Source: Planctomycetota bacterium (GTDB taxonomy: Bacteria > Planctomycetota > Brocadiia > SM23-32). Taken from it: a DNA stretch of 9,841 nucleotides. Of the stretch, positions 1-7,108 are shown one piece after another. A model generated the notes under the pieces. That model was given only the letters and a program-made list of their open reading frames with translations. It searched no databases and was not told the DNA's origin. Position numbers and translations under genes: made by a program. Within the stretch, counting starts at the first letter, position 1. Each line of letters starts with the position of its first letter. The stretch lies in NCBI GenBank assembly GCA_018400625.1, contig JAGYMJ010000311.1:1-9841 (forward strand), written 5' to 3'.

Positions 1-5
1 TGATT

Positions 6-11
6 TATAAT
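6..11 (+). promoter_or_regulatory. Possible -10 hexamer (TATAAT) at the window edge
   Basis: A perfect TATAAT lies at 6-11. Any -35 element would fall outside the window, so the promoter cannot be completed. The distance to the vgrG start is about 170 bp, which would give a long leader. The surrounding bases are AT-rich, so a chance match is quite possible. Confidence 0.15.
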
Positions 12-121
12 TTGGTATAGTCTGTATCAAGAAAAGCAAGTTCCTATAGGATTAGGACAACATTGAGTACATCTGGAAGGTGGAAGAAGGCGAGGCTTAG
101 GAAACCCAATAACTTTTTGAT

Positions 122-138
122 TGGCGGGGGCCTTGATC
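122..138 (+). promoter_or_regulatory. Near-match to a sigma-54 (-24/-12) promoter upstream of vgrG
   Basis: The bases TTGGC, then seven bases, then TTGAT at 122-138 follow the spacing of the RpoN consensus (TGGCACG, four bases, TTGCW). The -24 GG is present, but the normally conserved -12 GC reads GA, which weakens the call. If used, transcription would start near 148, about 35 bp before vgrG. Some T6SS clusters are known to be sigma-54 dependent, but nothing else here proves it. The element overlaps the hairpin at 124-149, so either reading could be the wrong one. Confidence 0.2.
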
Positions 139-149
139 ATGGCTCCCGC
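124..149 (+). terminator. GC-rich hairpin in the vgrG leader, terminator-like
   Basis: A 9-bp stem (124-132 with 141-149, one G-T wobble) closes an 8-base loop. It is followed by only a short TGTTT rather than a full T-tract. It could be the terminator of a gene to the left, or a leader structure of the vgrG transcript. It ends 34 bp before the vgrG start. Confidence 0.35.
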
Positions 150-183
150 TGTTTAAGATTACGATAACTTAAAAAGCGGTATC

Positions 184-2358
184 ATGACAAAACCAACTCA
201 GACAACCCGACATATCGCCATAGATACGCCATTGGGCGATGATGTATTGCTATTGCAAAGATTTTCCGCCCATGAAGAGATCAGCAGCATTTTCAAGTTT
301 GATCTCGACCTGTTGAGCGAGGATTATGAGATCAAATTTGACGACATCATCGGTCAAAATGTCACCATCAGTATGGAACTTCCGGGAGGCGGCAAGCGCT
401 ATTGGAACGGATTTATAAATCGTTTTGAACAGGGCGTTTCAACCAGCAGGCAGTTTGCGCAATATGAGGCCACCATTGTGCCCTGGCTGTGGTTTTTAAC
501 ATTGACATCTGATTGCCGTATTTTTCAAGAAAAAACAGTGCCGGACATCGTCAAGCAGGTGTTTAATGATCTTGGTTTCAGCGATATTGAGGATCGACTT
601 TCTCCCGGTTATCGTACATGGTCCTACTGCGTGCAGTACCGAGAAACGCATTTCAACTTTGTCAGCCGCCTGATGGAGCAGGAAGGTATCTACTATTATT
701 TCTCACACCAAAAGGGTAAATGCACCATTGTGCTTTGCGACTCCTTGAGCAAGCATGACCCATATGGCAATTACAATGAAATCAAATATACGCCCGATAC
801 CAGACACTCGGCGCTTCAAGAGCGTATCAGTGACTGGACAATGGTAAAACAGGTCTTGACGGGAAAATTCGCTCATACAGATTACAACTTTGAAAAACCT
901 AGTACTTCCCTGATGAGCATTGAAGAAGATCAGAAGAAACACGCCAGGGCCGATTATGAAATATACGATTATCCAGGTGAATATCCGGAAAAACCCGATG
1001 GCGACAAATATGCCAAGGTCCGTATGGAGGAATTGGCTTACGCCCATGAAGTGTGCACAGGCCAGTCGGATTCTCGTGGGCTTTGTTCGGGGTATAAGTT
1101 CAAAATGTCCAAGCATACGAGAAAGGACCAGAACAGGGAGTATCTGATTCTGTCCACCGATTATCAAACCGCTGCCCAGGACTATGAGACCTCAGGGGGC
1201 CAAGATGAGCTGTGCGCCTGTTTTTTTACCGTGATCCCCAGTTCCGTCCAGTACCGGCAGGAGCGCAAAACGCCCAAACCGGTGATTCAAGGGACTCAAA
1301 CAGCTGTGGTTTCCGGTCCCTCTGGTGAAGAGATTCATACGAACAAATACGGCCAGGTCAAGGTGCAGTTTCATTGGGATAGGCAAGGAAAACATGATGA
1401 GAACAGTTCTTGCTGGATACGTGTACGTCAAACCTGGGCCGGGAACCGATGGGGCGGTCTCTACATTCCCCGCATCGGCCAGGAAGTGATTGTCGATTTT
1501 CTCGAAGGCGATCCGGATCAGCCGATCATCGTCGGCACAGTATATCACGCAAACAACATGCCTCCCTATGATTTGCCTGCGGAGAAAACGAAAAGTACCC
1601 TGAAGTCGAATACTACCATAGGCGGCGGCGGATCCAATGAAATTCGCTTTGAAGATAAAAAGGACAGCGAAGAGATCTATGTGCATGGCCAAAAGGACTG
1701 GACCATTGCCATAGAAAACGACAAAAATCAGACCATCGGCCATGACGAAACCATGTCCGTGGGCAACAACCGAACCAAGACAGTGTGCGTGGACCAGAAA
1801 GAGAGCATTGGAAACAATAAAACCATCACCGTCGGAACAAATCACGGTGAAACGGTTGGTGCGAATAAAACCGAGACCATTGGCGCCAATAAAAGTCTTA
1901 GTGTCGGCGCCAACCAGACCGACACCGTCGCCATCGCCAAAGCATTGACCATCGGTGCTACCTACCAGGTAACCGTGGGCGCGGCCATGAACGAAACCAT
2001 TGGGGCTGCCAAAGCCGAGGAGATCGGGGCCGTAAAATCGGTCAATGTGGGCGCCAACAGCAGTGAAAATGTCGGTGGTGACAAATCGGTAGACGCCGGA
2101 AAAAACATATCCGAAAGCGCGGGTAAGGATATTTCCGTCACATCCGGGAAAAAAATGAGTTTGACCGCCGGAGATGACTTTTCCGTGTCCGGTATGAAAA
2201 AGGGCGTTATCGATATCAAGGATCAATTAACCATTAAGGTGGGCAAGGCATCCATCACTCTGAAGAAAAACGGAGATATCACCATCAAGGGCAAGAATAT
2301 TAATACCAAAGGCTCTGGCAACATTGTCATGAAGGCCAAGAAAATCCTGGAGAACTAA
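184..2358 (+). CDS. vgrG: T6SS spike protein VgrG
   Basis: VgrG forms the trimeric, gp27/gp5-like spike at the tip of the T6SS tube, which pierces target cells and carries effectors. Residues about 10-340 match the gp27-like VgrG N-terminal region, beginning with the family's TPLGDDVLLL and FDLDLLSEDYEI motifs. Residues about 380-455 are the gp5 OB-fold, with CWIRVRQ near 410, PRIGQEV near 429 and EGDPDQPIIVGTVYH after 440. Residues 518-669 form a long octapeptide beta-helix, and 687-724 are a short tip of the GKASITL/NGDITIKG type. At 724 residues it has no added enzymatic C-terminal domain, so it looks like a structural rather than an evolved VgrG. The chosen ATG places the first conserved motif about 15 residues in, as usual for the family. 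The ribosome-binding site is weak (AAAAAGCGG). The stop is one base before the next gene. Confidence 0.96.
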   Translation: MTKPTQTTRHIAIDTPLGDDVLLLQRFSAHEEISSIFKFDLDLLSEDYEIKFDDIIGQNVTISMELPGGGKRYWNGFINRFEQGVSTSRQFAQYEATIVPWLWFLTLTSDCRIFQEKTVPDIVKQVFNDLGFSDIEDRLSPGYRTWSYCVQYRETHFNFVSRLMEQEGIYYYFSHQKGKCTIVLCDSLSKHDPYGNYNEIKYTPDTRHSALQERISDWTMVKQVLTGKFAHTDYNFEKPSTSLMSIEEDQKKHARADYEIYDYPGEYPEKPDGDKYAKVRMEELAYAHEVCTGQSDSRGLCSGYKFKMSKHTRKDQNREYLILSTDYQTAAQDYETSGGQDELCACFFTVIPSSVQYRQERKTPKPVIQGTQTAVVSGPSGEEIHTNKYGQVKVQFHWDRQGKHDENSSCWIRVRQTWAGNRWGGLYIPRIGQEVIVDFLEGDPDQPIIVGTVYHANNMPPYDLPAEKTKSTLKSNTTIGGGGSNEIRFEDKKDSEEIYVHGQKDWTIAIENDKNQTIGHDETMSVGNNRTKTVCVDQKESIGNNKTITVGTNHGETVGANKTETIGANKSLSVGANQTDTVAIAKALTIGATYQVTVGAAMNETIGAAKAEEIGAVKSVNVGANSSENVGGDKSVDAGKNISESAGKDISVTSGKKMSLTAGDDFSVSGMKKGVIDIKDQLTIKVGKASITLKKNGDITIKGKNINTKGSGNIVMKAKKILEN
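1735..2190 (+). repeat. 19 octapeptide repeats of the VgrG needle
   Basis: Within vgrG, residues 518-669 divide into 19 consecutive eight-residue units of the pattern (I/V)G-x-N-x-(T/S)-x-(T/S), for example VGNNRTKT, IGANKSLS and VGANQTDT. Units 9-13 become alanine-rich and units 16-19 shift to an AGK-type form. This is the gp5-type triple-stranded beta-helix that makes the rigid needle. Its regularity also keeps a long antisense frame open, which is not a gene. Confidence 0.85.
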
Positions 2359-2359
2359 T

Positions 2360-2860
2360 ATGAATGTATTAGCGGTTGAGAAAATCAGTCAAATTCCAAC
2401 AACGCAGGAGATTGAAGGCGTTCAGACCGGCAAAATAGTAAAGATTGATCAAGAGGGGGCCGTGTTTGTCGATTTCTCCGGCAACCGAAAGGGACCTCTA
2501 CAGGCCCGAATCACAGCAGCAGCGGCTGACAGCGTCACCCGGCGTTTAGATGACAGTGAGGTGCCGGTCCTGATCGCTTTTGAAGAAAATGATATACACC
2601 GGCCGGTGATCATTGATGTGATTTGCGACCGGATTGAACCAGCTGCATCCGTCGCGGCCATGGATCGGAACAACCTGGATGCCGTAAAGATTGACGGGGA
2701 AACCATTACCTTTGATGCCAAAAAAGAAATTGTGCTGCGTTGCGGGAAATCAAGCCTCACCCTCACCCGGGCCGGTAAGATCCTGATTCGGGGAGCCTAT
2801 CTTTTGAACCGGTCATCGGGCGTCAACCGTATAAAGGGAGGTTCCGTGCAGATCAACTAA
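2360..2860 (+). CDS. DUF6484 domain protein, T6SS spike accessory
   Basis: A 166-residue protein found beside vgrG genes; its exact role is not established. Residues about 20-90 match the DUF6484 pattern (TGKIVKID, VFVDFSGNRKG, then VPVLIAFEENDIHRPVIIDVI). Residues 107-166 form a second module with GKSSLTL at 129-135 and GKILIRG at 139-145. Both halves echo VgrG: the first resembles the OB-fold strand ending in EGDPDQPIIVGTV, and the second resembles the VgrG tip (GKASITL, GDITIKG). It may therefore be a short spike piece or tip partner; this is inference. A GGAG at 2349-2352 supports the ATG at 2360, one base after the vgrG stop, so the two genes are probably translationally coupled. It has no signal peptide or membrane segment. 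Confidence 0.8.
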   Translation: MNVLAVEKISQIPTTQEIEGVQTGKIVKIDQEGAVFVDFSGNRKGPLQARITAAAADSVTRRLDDSEVPVLIAFEENDIHRPVIIDVICDRIEPAASVAAMDRNNLDAVKIDGETITFDAKKEIVLRCGKSSLTLTRAGKILIRGAYLLNRSSGVNRIKGGSVQIN

Positions 2861-2883
2861 ATTCTGCTGCCGTTGAGGAATTT

Positions 2884-3999
2884 ATGAATCTTTTGAATGC
2901 CACAAACATGCAAGCCGGCTATACCATGGGGATGCAGCCCGATGGCCGCGAGTCGATTGTAGTTGCCGTAAAGGGGACCTTCAAGATTCCAAGTAACGGT
3001 GGTAGTCCTGAACTGGCTGATGAACAAGTTCCCCTGATAGAAGCAGATGAATACACCGGAGAGCCCGGCCTGTCTGCTCCCATTTATGAAAGCGATTACG
3101 CCAGGCACAAACCGCAATGTGATGTCATTTTTAACGGCAGTGCATACGCGCCCGACGGTATTCCGGCAAAAAAGGTTCGTGTGTCCCTTTCAGTCGGGCC
3201 GATGAAAAAATCTTTTCATGTCATCGGTAATAGATTTTGGCACAAACGACTTGGCTTCACCAGTATTTCCGGCCCGGCACCTTTCACGGTGATGCCCATA
3301 TCCTATGATGCTGCCTTTGGCGGGAGCGATCATACCCATGAGAAACCATCAAAACATAAGGCGTTTATGATTAATCCCATCGGGGTTGGTTTTCATGTCA
3401 ATCAGAAAGCAGAATTCATTCATGGCAAACCATTGCCGAACACTGAAGAGATCGGCAACCCCATCAAAAGTCCCACGGGCAATTATCGTCCCATGGCATT
3501 GGGGCCGGTGGGGCGCGGTTGGGAACCCCGTTATAAACTTGCTGGAACTTACAATCAGAACTGGATCGACAATGTGTTTCCTTTTCTTCCGCCTGATTTT
3601 GAGGATGCTTATTTCCAGTCCGCTCCGGCGGATCAACAAATCGGATATCTTCAAGGAGGAGAATCTGTCTTGTTGAGCAATCTGACATCCCAGGGCCAAA
3701 TACGATTTGCAATCCCGAGAGTAGAAGTCCCCGTGGTGTTTTTTTTAAAGAAAGGCGAACCTCACCGAACCATCGCTGTTGGGGATACTTTGGTTCTGGA
3801 GCCGGACGCCGGCCGCTTCATGATTACCTGGCGCGCCAGCTTACCTTTGAAAAAAAACATGTTCGAGGTGATAGAGGTACTGACCGGGGAAATGCCAAAG
3901 GGGTGGTGGCGTGCACGGGAGGCGGGAAAAACCTATTACCGGAGTCTAAATGAATTAATCCTTGTAAACCGCCGCAAAGCGGAAGAGACGATGGAATGA
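2884..3999 (+). CDS. DUF2169 family protein, probable T6SS effector-loading factor
   Basis: This 371-residue protein shows the DUF2169 family along its whole length. It begins with an AGYTMGMQPDGRE motif, followed by VVAVKGTFKIP, DEYTGEPGLSAPIYESDY, ISYDAAFGGSD near 139-149, LPNTEE near 184, GPVGRGWEPRY near 208, VFPFLPPDFEDAYFQSAPAD, PDAGRFMITWRAS near 307 and GWWRAR at 340-345. The family occurs in vgrG/PAAR-like clusters and is thought to help load or fold effectors onto the spike, but its biochemistry is unclear. The position between spike genes and the DUF4150 effector supports that. A GAGGA at 2875-2879 precedes the ATG, and the stop overlaps the next start in an ATGA. It has no signal peptide, so it probably acts in the cytoplasm of the producing cell. 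Confidence 0.9.
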   Translation: MNLLNATNMQAGYTMGMQPDGRESIVVAVKGTFKIPSNGGSPELADEQVPLIEADEYTGEPGLSAPIYESDYARHKPQCDVIFNGSAYAPDGIPAKKVRVSLSVGPMKKSFHVIGNRFWHKRLGFTSISGPAPFTVMPISYDAAFGGSDHTHEKPSKHKAFMINPIGVGFHVNQKAEFIHGKPLPNTEEIGNPIKSPTGNYRPMALGPVGRGWEPRYKLAGTYNQNWIDNVFPFLPPDFEDAYFQSAPADQQIGYLQGGESVLLSNLTSQGQIRFAIPRVEVPVVFFLKKGEPHRTIAVGDTLVLEPDAGRFMITWRASLPLKKNMFEVIEVLTGEMPKGWWRAREAGKTYYRSLNELILVNRRKAEETME

Positions 4000-5036
4000 G
4001 TGCTCAGACCTTAGCTATCATAAAATCAGGTATGATGAGTGCTGTGGGATTGAGTGCACCGGCGACGTGCGCTGCCATTCGATGCGGCATGGACAACGTT
4101 CAGGAAACACGCTTCATGGATGCCGGTGGTGAGTGGATCATGGGCAGTCAGGTGCCGCTGGAAAAACCCTGGCGCGGCAAATCCAAGTTACTGCACCTTA
4201 TTGAACCATCGATTCGAGAGTGTCTTTCCGACTTAGATCCAACGGAAACACACCGCATTCCGCTGCTTTTGTGTTTACCGGAAAATGACCGGCCCGGCAG
4301 ATTGGATGGATTGGATGACTCATTATTCAATGACATTGGAAAGGCATCAGGGTTTATTTTTGATGGGAATTCGGCTATTTTTTCAAATGGATGTGTAGGA
4401 GGGGCTCAGGCTGTAAAACAAGCCTTTAGGCTTATTATAAATAACCGCCACCCTTACTGCCTGATTGCCGGTGTGGATACATTCCTGACGGCAGGTACTT
4501 TGACGGGCTATGAAGAAAAAGACAGGCTCCTTACCAGCAAAAACTCCAATGGTTTTATTCCAGGTGAAGGTGGTGCGGCAGTTCTTGTTGGAGATGGCGG
4601 CAAGTATCGTCAACAGGAATTTACCATCAAAGGGATCGGATTTGGAAAGGAAACTGCCACCATTGATTCCGAAGACCCACTGCGTGCCGATGGCATGGTG
4701 CAGGCCTTTAAAGGCGCTTTTTCAACATCCGGTTTATCCATGCAGGATATGAACTATCGCATCACCGACGCCAATGGGGAGCAATACAAATTCAAAGAGG
4801 GGGATCTGGCGGTGACCCGCACCCTTAGAGATCATAAGGGAGAAATAGACATCTGGCATCCGGCCGAATCCATTGGCGAAGTGGGTGCTGCCACGGTTCC
4901 CTTTGTCATAGGAGTGGCCGAGGCTGCTGCCAGGAAAGGATACGCCAGGGGAAAGCATGTGCTCTGTCATTTCAGCAACGACAATGGCGATCGGGCAGCT
5001 ATAATTTTAACAAGTAAAGACAATGGAGGCGGATGA
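3996..5036 (+). CDS. Beta-ketoacyl-synthase-like (thiolase-fold) protein lacking the catalytic histidines
   Basis: A 346-residue protein, shorter than the roughly 410 residues of FabF-type ketosynthases. It keeps several landmarks of the fold: the nucleophile region NGCVGG with Cys133, the LIAGVDT strand near 156, GFIPGEGG at 186-193 and a glycine-rich C-terminal region near 294-299. The usual DAHGT motif reads DANGE, with Asn260 in place of His. The usual GHxxGAAGA motif reads AESIGEVGA, with Glu291 in place of the second His. It is therefore unlikely to do normal decarboxylative condensation. Such proteins appear in T6SS clusters next to DUF2169 and DUF4150 genes, where a non-enzymatic or altered role in effector maturation or loading is possible. 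It overlaps both neighbours by 4 bp in ATGA junctions, which places it in the operon. Its substrate and partner cannot be read from sequence. Confidence 0.8.
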   Translation: MSAQTLAIIKSGMMSAVGLSAPATCAAIRCGMDNVQETRFMDAGGEWIMGSQVPLEKPWRGKSKLLHLIEPSIRECLSDLDPTETHRIPLLLCLPENDRPGRLDGLDDSLFNDIGKASGFIFDGNSAIFSNGCVGGAQAVKQAFRLIINNRHPYCLIAGVDTFLTAGTLTGYEEKDRLLTSKNSNGFIPGEGGAAVLVGDGGKYRQQEFTIKGIGFGKETATIDSEDPLRADGMVQAFKGAFSTSGLSMQDMNYRITDANGEQYKFKEGDLAVTRTLRDHKGEIDIWHPAESIGEVGAATVPFVIGVAEAAARKGYARGKHVLCHFSNDNGDRAAIILTSKDNGGG

Positions 5037-6076
5037 TGGCCAATGATGTGTTTGCCAACGGACGGGAGGTCTCATGTAAAAAGGCCGATGGCAAGTCCAT
5101 ATGCGCCTTTCCCGATGTTTGCATGACTCCGCCTGAAAACCCGGCAACCCCCCCTGGTATTCCGGTTCCTTATCCCAATACGGGGATGGCCAAGGACATG
5201 ACTTCCGGTAGTAAAAAAGTCAAGATCTCTGGTAAAGAGGTGATGCTGAAAAATAAGTCTTATTTTAAAAAAAGTATGGGAGATGAAGCCGGTAGCGCAG
5301 CAAAAAAAGGGGTTGTTACCAGTGTAAATCGTGGCAAAGTATACTTTGTTTCCTGGTCGATGGATGTGAAGTTTGAAGGGCAGAATGTTGTTAGACATTT
5401 GGATATGACAACGCACAATCATGCATCTCCGACAACAAATACGCCGCCGTGGCCATTTTTAGATTCTCAAACATTAGATACCGCCTCCCATTCATGCAAT
5501 AAATCTGGAGACGCTAAAAAAGTGAACGATAACTGTGCCGACCCACCAGATGAAGACTACTCTGATGATTGCTGTGAAGCCCGTAAATGTATGCTTGTTC
5601 CCTATAGCCCTAATAAATGTTGCAGTAAGAATCAAAAGCAGATGACGCCTCATCACGTTGTACCAAAGTCGCAATTCAAAGAGAAAGGTAAGGGCAGGTC
5701 TCCAATAGAACTTAAGTCGAAAGGGACATACGTTCCAAACAAGGCACCATGCATTTGTGAAGATGGTACTAGCCATTCAACTGGAAAACATGGTGATATC
5801 CATGAGGAAACAAACAATCTAACAGTGAATCATGCTTCAGTAAAATCAAATGTTACAGGCAAGACTATATCCGGCGATGCAAAGTGGGAAGTTTCGGAAG
5901 CGGAAAGTGTCGGCTCTCAGGCGGTTTCCGAAGTGACTAAATGCGATCAGGACTGTATCGAGGCTCAAGTCCGCATGGGTCATGCGAATATGGATATAAA
6001 GCCAACGGATAAAATTAGGCCAACAACAGCTGGAAGAGTTACAAAACCTCCAAATGCAGGGACTTCAACTTTCTAA
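5033..6076 (+). CDS. DUF4150 PAAR-like T6SS effector with C-terminal HH-motif (Tox-GHH2-like) nuclease domain
   Basis: Residues about 4-131 are the DUF4150 PAAR-like domain, recognised by FANGREVSCKKADGKS, CAFPDVCMTPP, VPYPNTGMA, VKISGKEVMLKNKSYFKKS, SMDVKFEG and a closing THNHA. This part would cap the VgrG spike. After a short linker the C-terminal half is a different, cysteine-rich module with CMLVPYSPNKCC, then TPHHVVPKSQF (His207, His208) and APCICEDGTSHSTGKHGDIH (238-257). That order matches HNH/endonuclease VII-type polymorphic toxins of the Tox-GHH2 kind, with Pro replacing the Gly of the GHH signature. DNA is the likely target, by family inference. The ATG at 5033 overlaps the previous stop, but the second ATG at 5036 is better spaced from the GGAGG at 5025-5029 and gives the family-typical MANDVFANG start. 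The toxin half looks lower in GC than the upstream genes. Confidence 0.85.
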   Translation: MMANDVFANGREVSCKKADGKSICAFPDVCMTPPENPATPPGIPVPYPNTGMAKDMTSGSKKVKISGKEVMLKNKSYFKKSMGDEAGSAAKKGVVTSVNRGKVYFVSWSMDVKFEGQNVVRHLDMTTHNHASPTTNTPPWPFLDSQTLDTASHSCNKSGDAKKVNDNCADPPDEDYSDDCCEARKCMLVPYSPNKCCSKNQKQMTPHHVVPKSQFKEKGKGRSPIELKSKGTYVPNKAPCICEDGTSHSTGKHGDIHEETNNLTVNHASVKSNVTGKTISGDAKWEVSEAESVGSQAVSEVTKCDQDCIEAQVRMGHANMDIKPTDKIRPTTAGRVTKPPNAGTSTF

Positions 6077-6095
6077 AGAGAAATAGGAGAAAAGA

Positions 6096-6992
6096 ATGAA
6101 AAAGCATCCTCTTAATCATTTAACTATTCGATCAGCAGTAGTTCGTGGTCCAAATACTGGCAACATTTTGGCCTGTGACCTAAAGAGAGAAGAGGAAAAT
6201 GATCCTCATGCATATGTTTTTAAATGGGATGCAGGAAACTTTGTGGAGAGTTCAGCCAATTTTGATGCTCATAGTATCTGCCTCATATCTTTGCCAGAAC
6301 CAGCTTTGATTTTTGTATCACCTGCGGGCGAATACGGCGTGCATTATAAGGGAGGCTCACTTGCTGGAGATATTTTTGTAAATAGCCAACCTGAGACTGA
6401 AAAGTCAAGGTTTGGTGGTATCCGTTCATTGTCCGACATAGAAGGGAAAGCTTACGCAGTTGGATTGAGGGGTATGGTTTACCGTCTCGACGATCTAAAA
6501 ATGTGGACTCGAATTGACGATGGTCTACCGGATAGCTTTAACATACAGGCGATTCATGGTTTTGAATCTCACGACATTTATTCTGTCGGGCGTAACGGAG
6601 AATGTTGGACTTTTGATGGAAACAAATGGACCAAGCGTGAATTGCCAACAAACGTGAATCTCACTTGCGTGAAATGTGCTGGTGATGGAAATGTATACAT
6701 AACAGGACATGATGGTATCATGTTGTGTGGCAGGAATGATCAATGGAGAATAATTGACCATGAGGCAACGAAGAACGATATATGGGACATCGAGTGGTTT
6801 AAAAAGGGAGTCTACGTTTCGACACTTCATAATGTTTTCAAACTGGATGGGAAACAACTAGAACCAGTGGACTTCGGTAATGACTCGCCGAACAGTTGTT
6901 ACCAATTGAGTGCGACGAAAGAAATCATGTGGTCAATTGGCGAATACGACATTATGTCTTTTGACGGAAAGAGGTGGGTACGTATTCGATAG
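6096..6992 (+). CDS. Probable immunity protein, beta-propeller-like
   Basis: A 298-residue protein that I do not assign to a named family. It contains evenly spaced repeats: aromatic residues at 120 (YAVGLRG), 162 (YSVGRNG), 201 (YITGHDG), 240 (YVSTLHN) and 279 (WSIGEYD) are 39-42 residues apart. Most are followed by a D/G turn and a Trp, as in TFDGNKW and SFDGKRW. An earlier related unit starts near Phe73. This is the pattern of a six- or seven-bladed propeller. It starts 19 bp after the toxin gene with a good ribosome-binding site (AGGAGA at 6085-6090). It has no signal peptide, so it would act in the cytoplasm, where a nuclease immunity protein is needed. The immunity role is inferred from position, matching low GC and family habit. 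GC is visibly low (25 of 60 bases in 6241-6300, against 36 of 60 in 7321-7380 of the next gene). Confidence 0.7.
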   Translation: MKKHPLNHLTIRSAVVRGPNTGNILACDLKREEENDPHAYVFKWDAGNFVESSANFDAHSICLISLPEPALIFVSPAGEYGVHYKGGSLAGDIFVNSQPETEKSRFGGIRSLSDIEGKAYAVGLRGMVYRLDDLKMWTRIDDGLPDSFNIQAIHGFESHDIYSVGRNGECWTFDGNKWTKRELPTNVNLTCVKCAGDGNVYITGHDGIMLCGRNDQWRIIDHEATKNDIWDIEWFKKGVYVSTLHNVFKLDGKQLEPVDFGNDSPNSCYQLSATKEIMWSIGEYDIMSFDGKRWVRIR

Positions 6993-7108
6993 AAAAGCTA
7001 TTCTTGAAAGGACGGGCACTGTCCAACAATCCCTATAAGTTATCCAATAGAAATTGGAGGAATAAAATACTTGTGATCTCTATAAGGGGAGGGTAATATA
7101 GAACCCAT
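6993..7108. other. Intergenic gap with orphan ribosome-binding-like sites and a small hairpin
   Basis: This 116-bp gap separates the toxin/immunity pair from the next gene. It holds a 6-bp hairpin with one wobble pair (7010-7015 with 7019-7024, 3-base loop) and no T-tract. It also holds two purine-rich Shine-Dalgarno-like runs: GGAGG at 7056-7060 and GGGGAGGG at 7086-7093. Neither has a start codon at normal distance leading into a real gene. I see no clear promoter. Confidence 0.5.

Noticed and set aside
21..173. Open plus-strand frame in the leader
   Set aside because: It has no good start codon or ribosome-binding site, its product is low in family features, and it spans the hairpin. It is probably non-coding.
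703..1167. Minus-strand frame of 154 codons in the 5' half of vgrG
   Set aside because: It is fully overlapped by the conserved gp27-like region of VgrG and has no recognisable domain or ribosome-binding site.
1192..2226. Long open frame (344 codons) on the minus strand inside vgrG
   Set aside because: It lies opposite the octapeptide repeats of vgrG, whose periodic codons keep the antisense frame free of stops. The translation is repetitive Gly/Phe-rich sequence with no family features, and the plus-strand frame is unmistakably VgrG.
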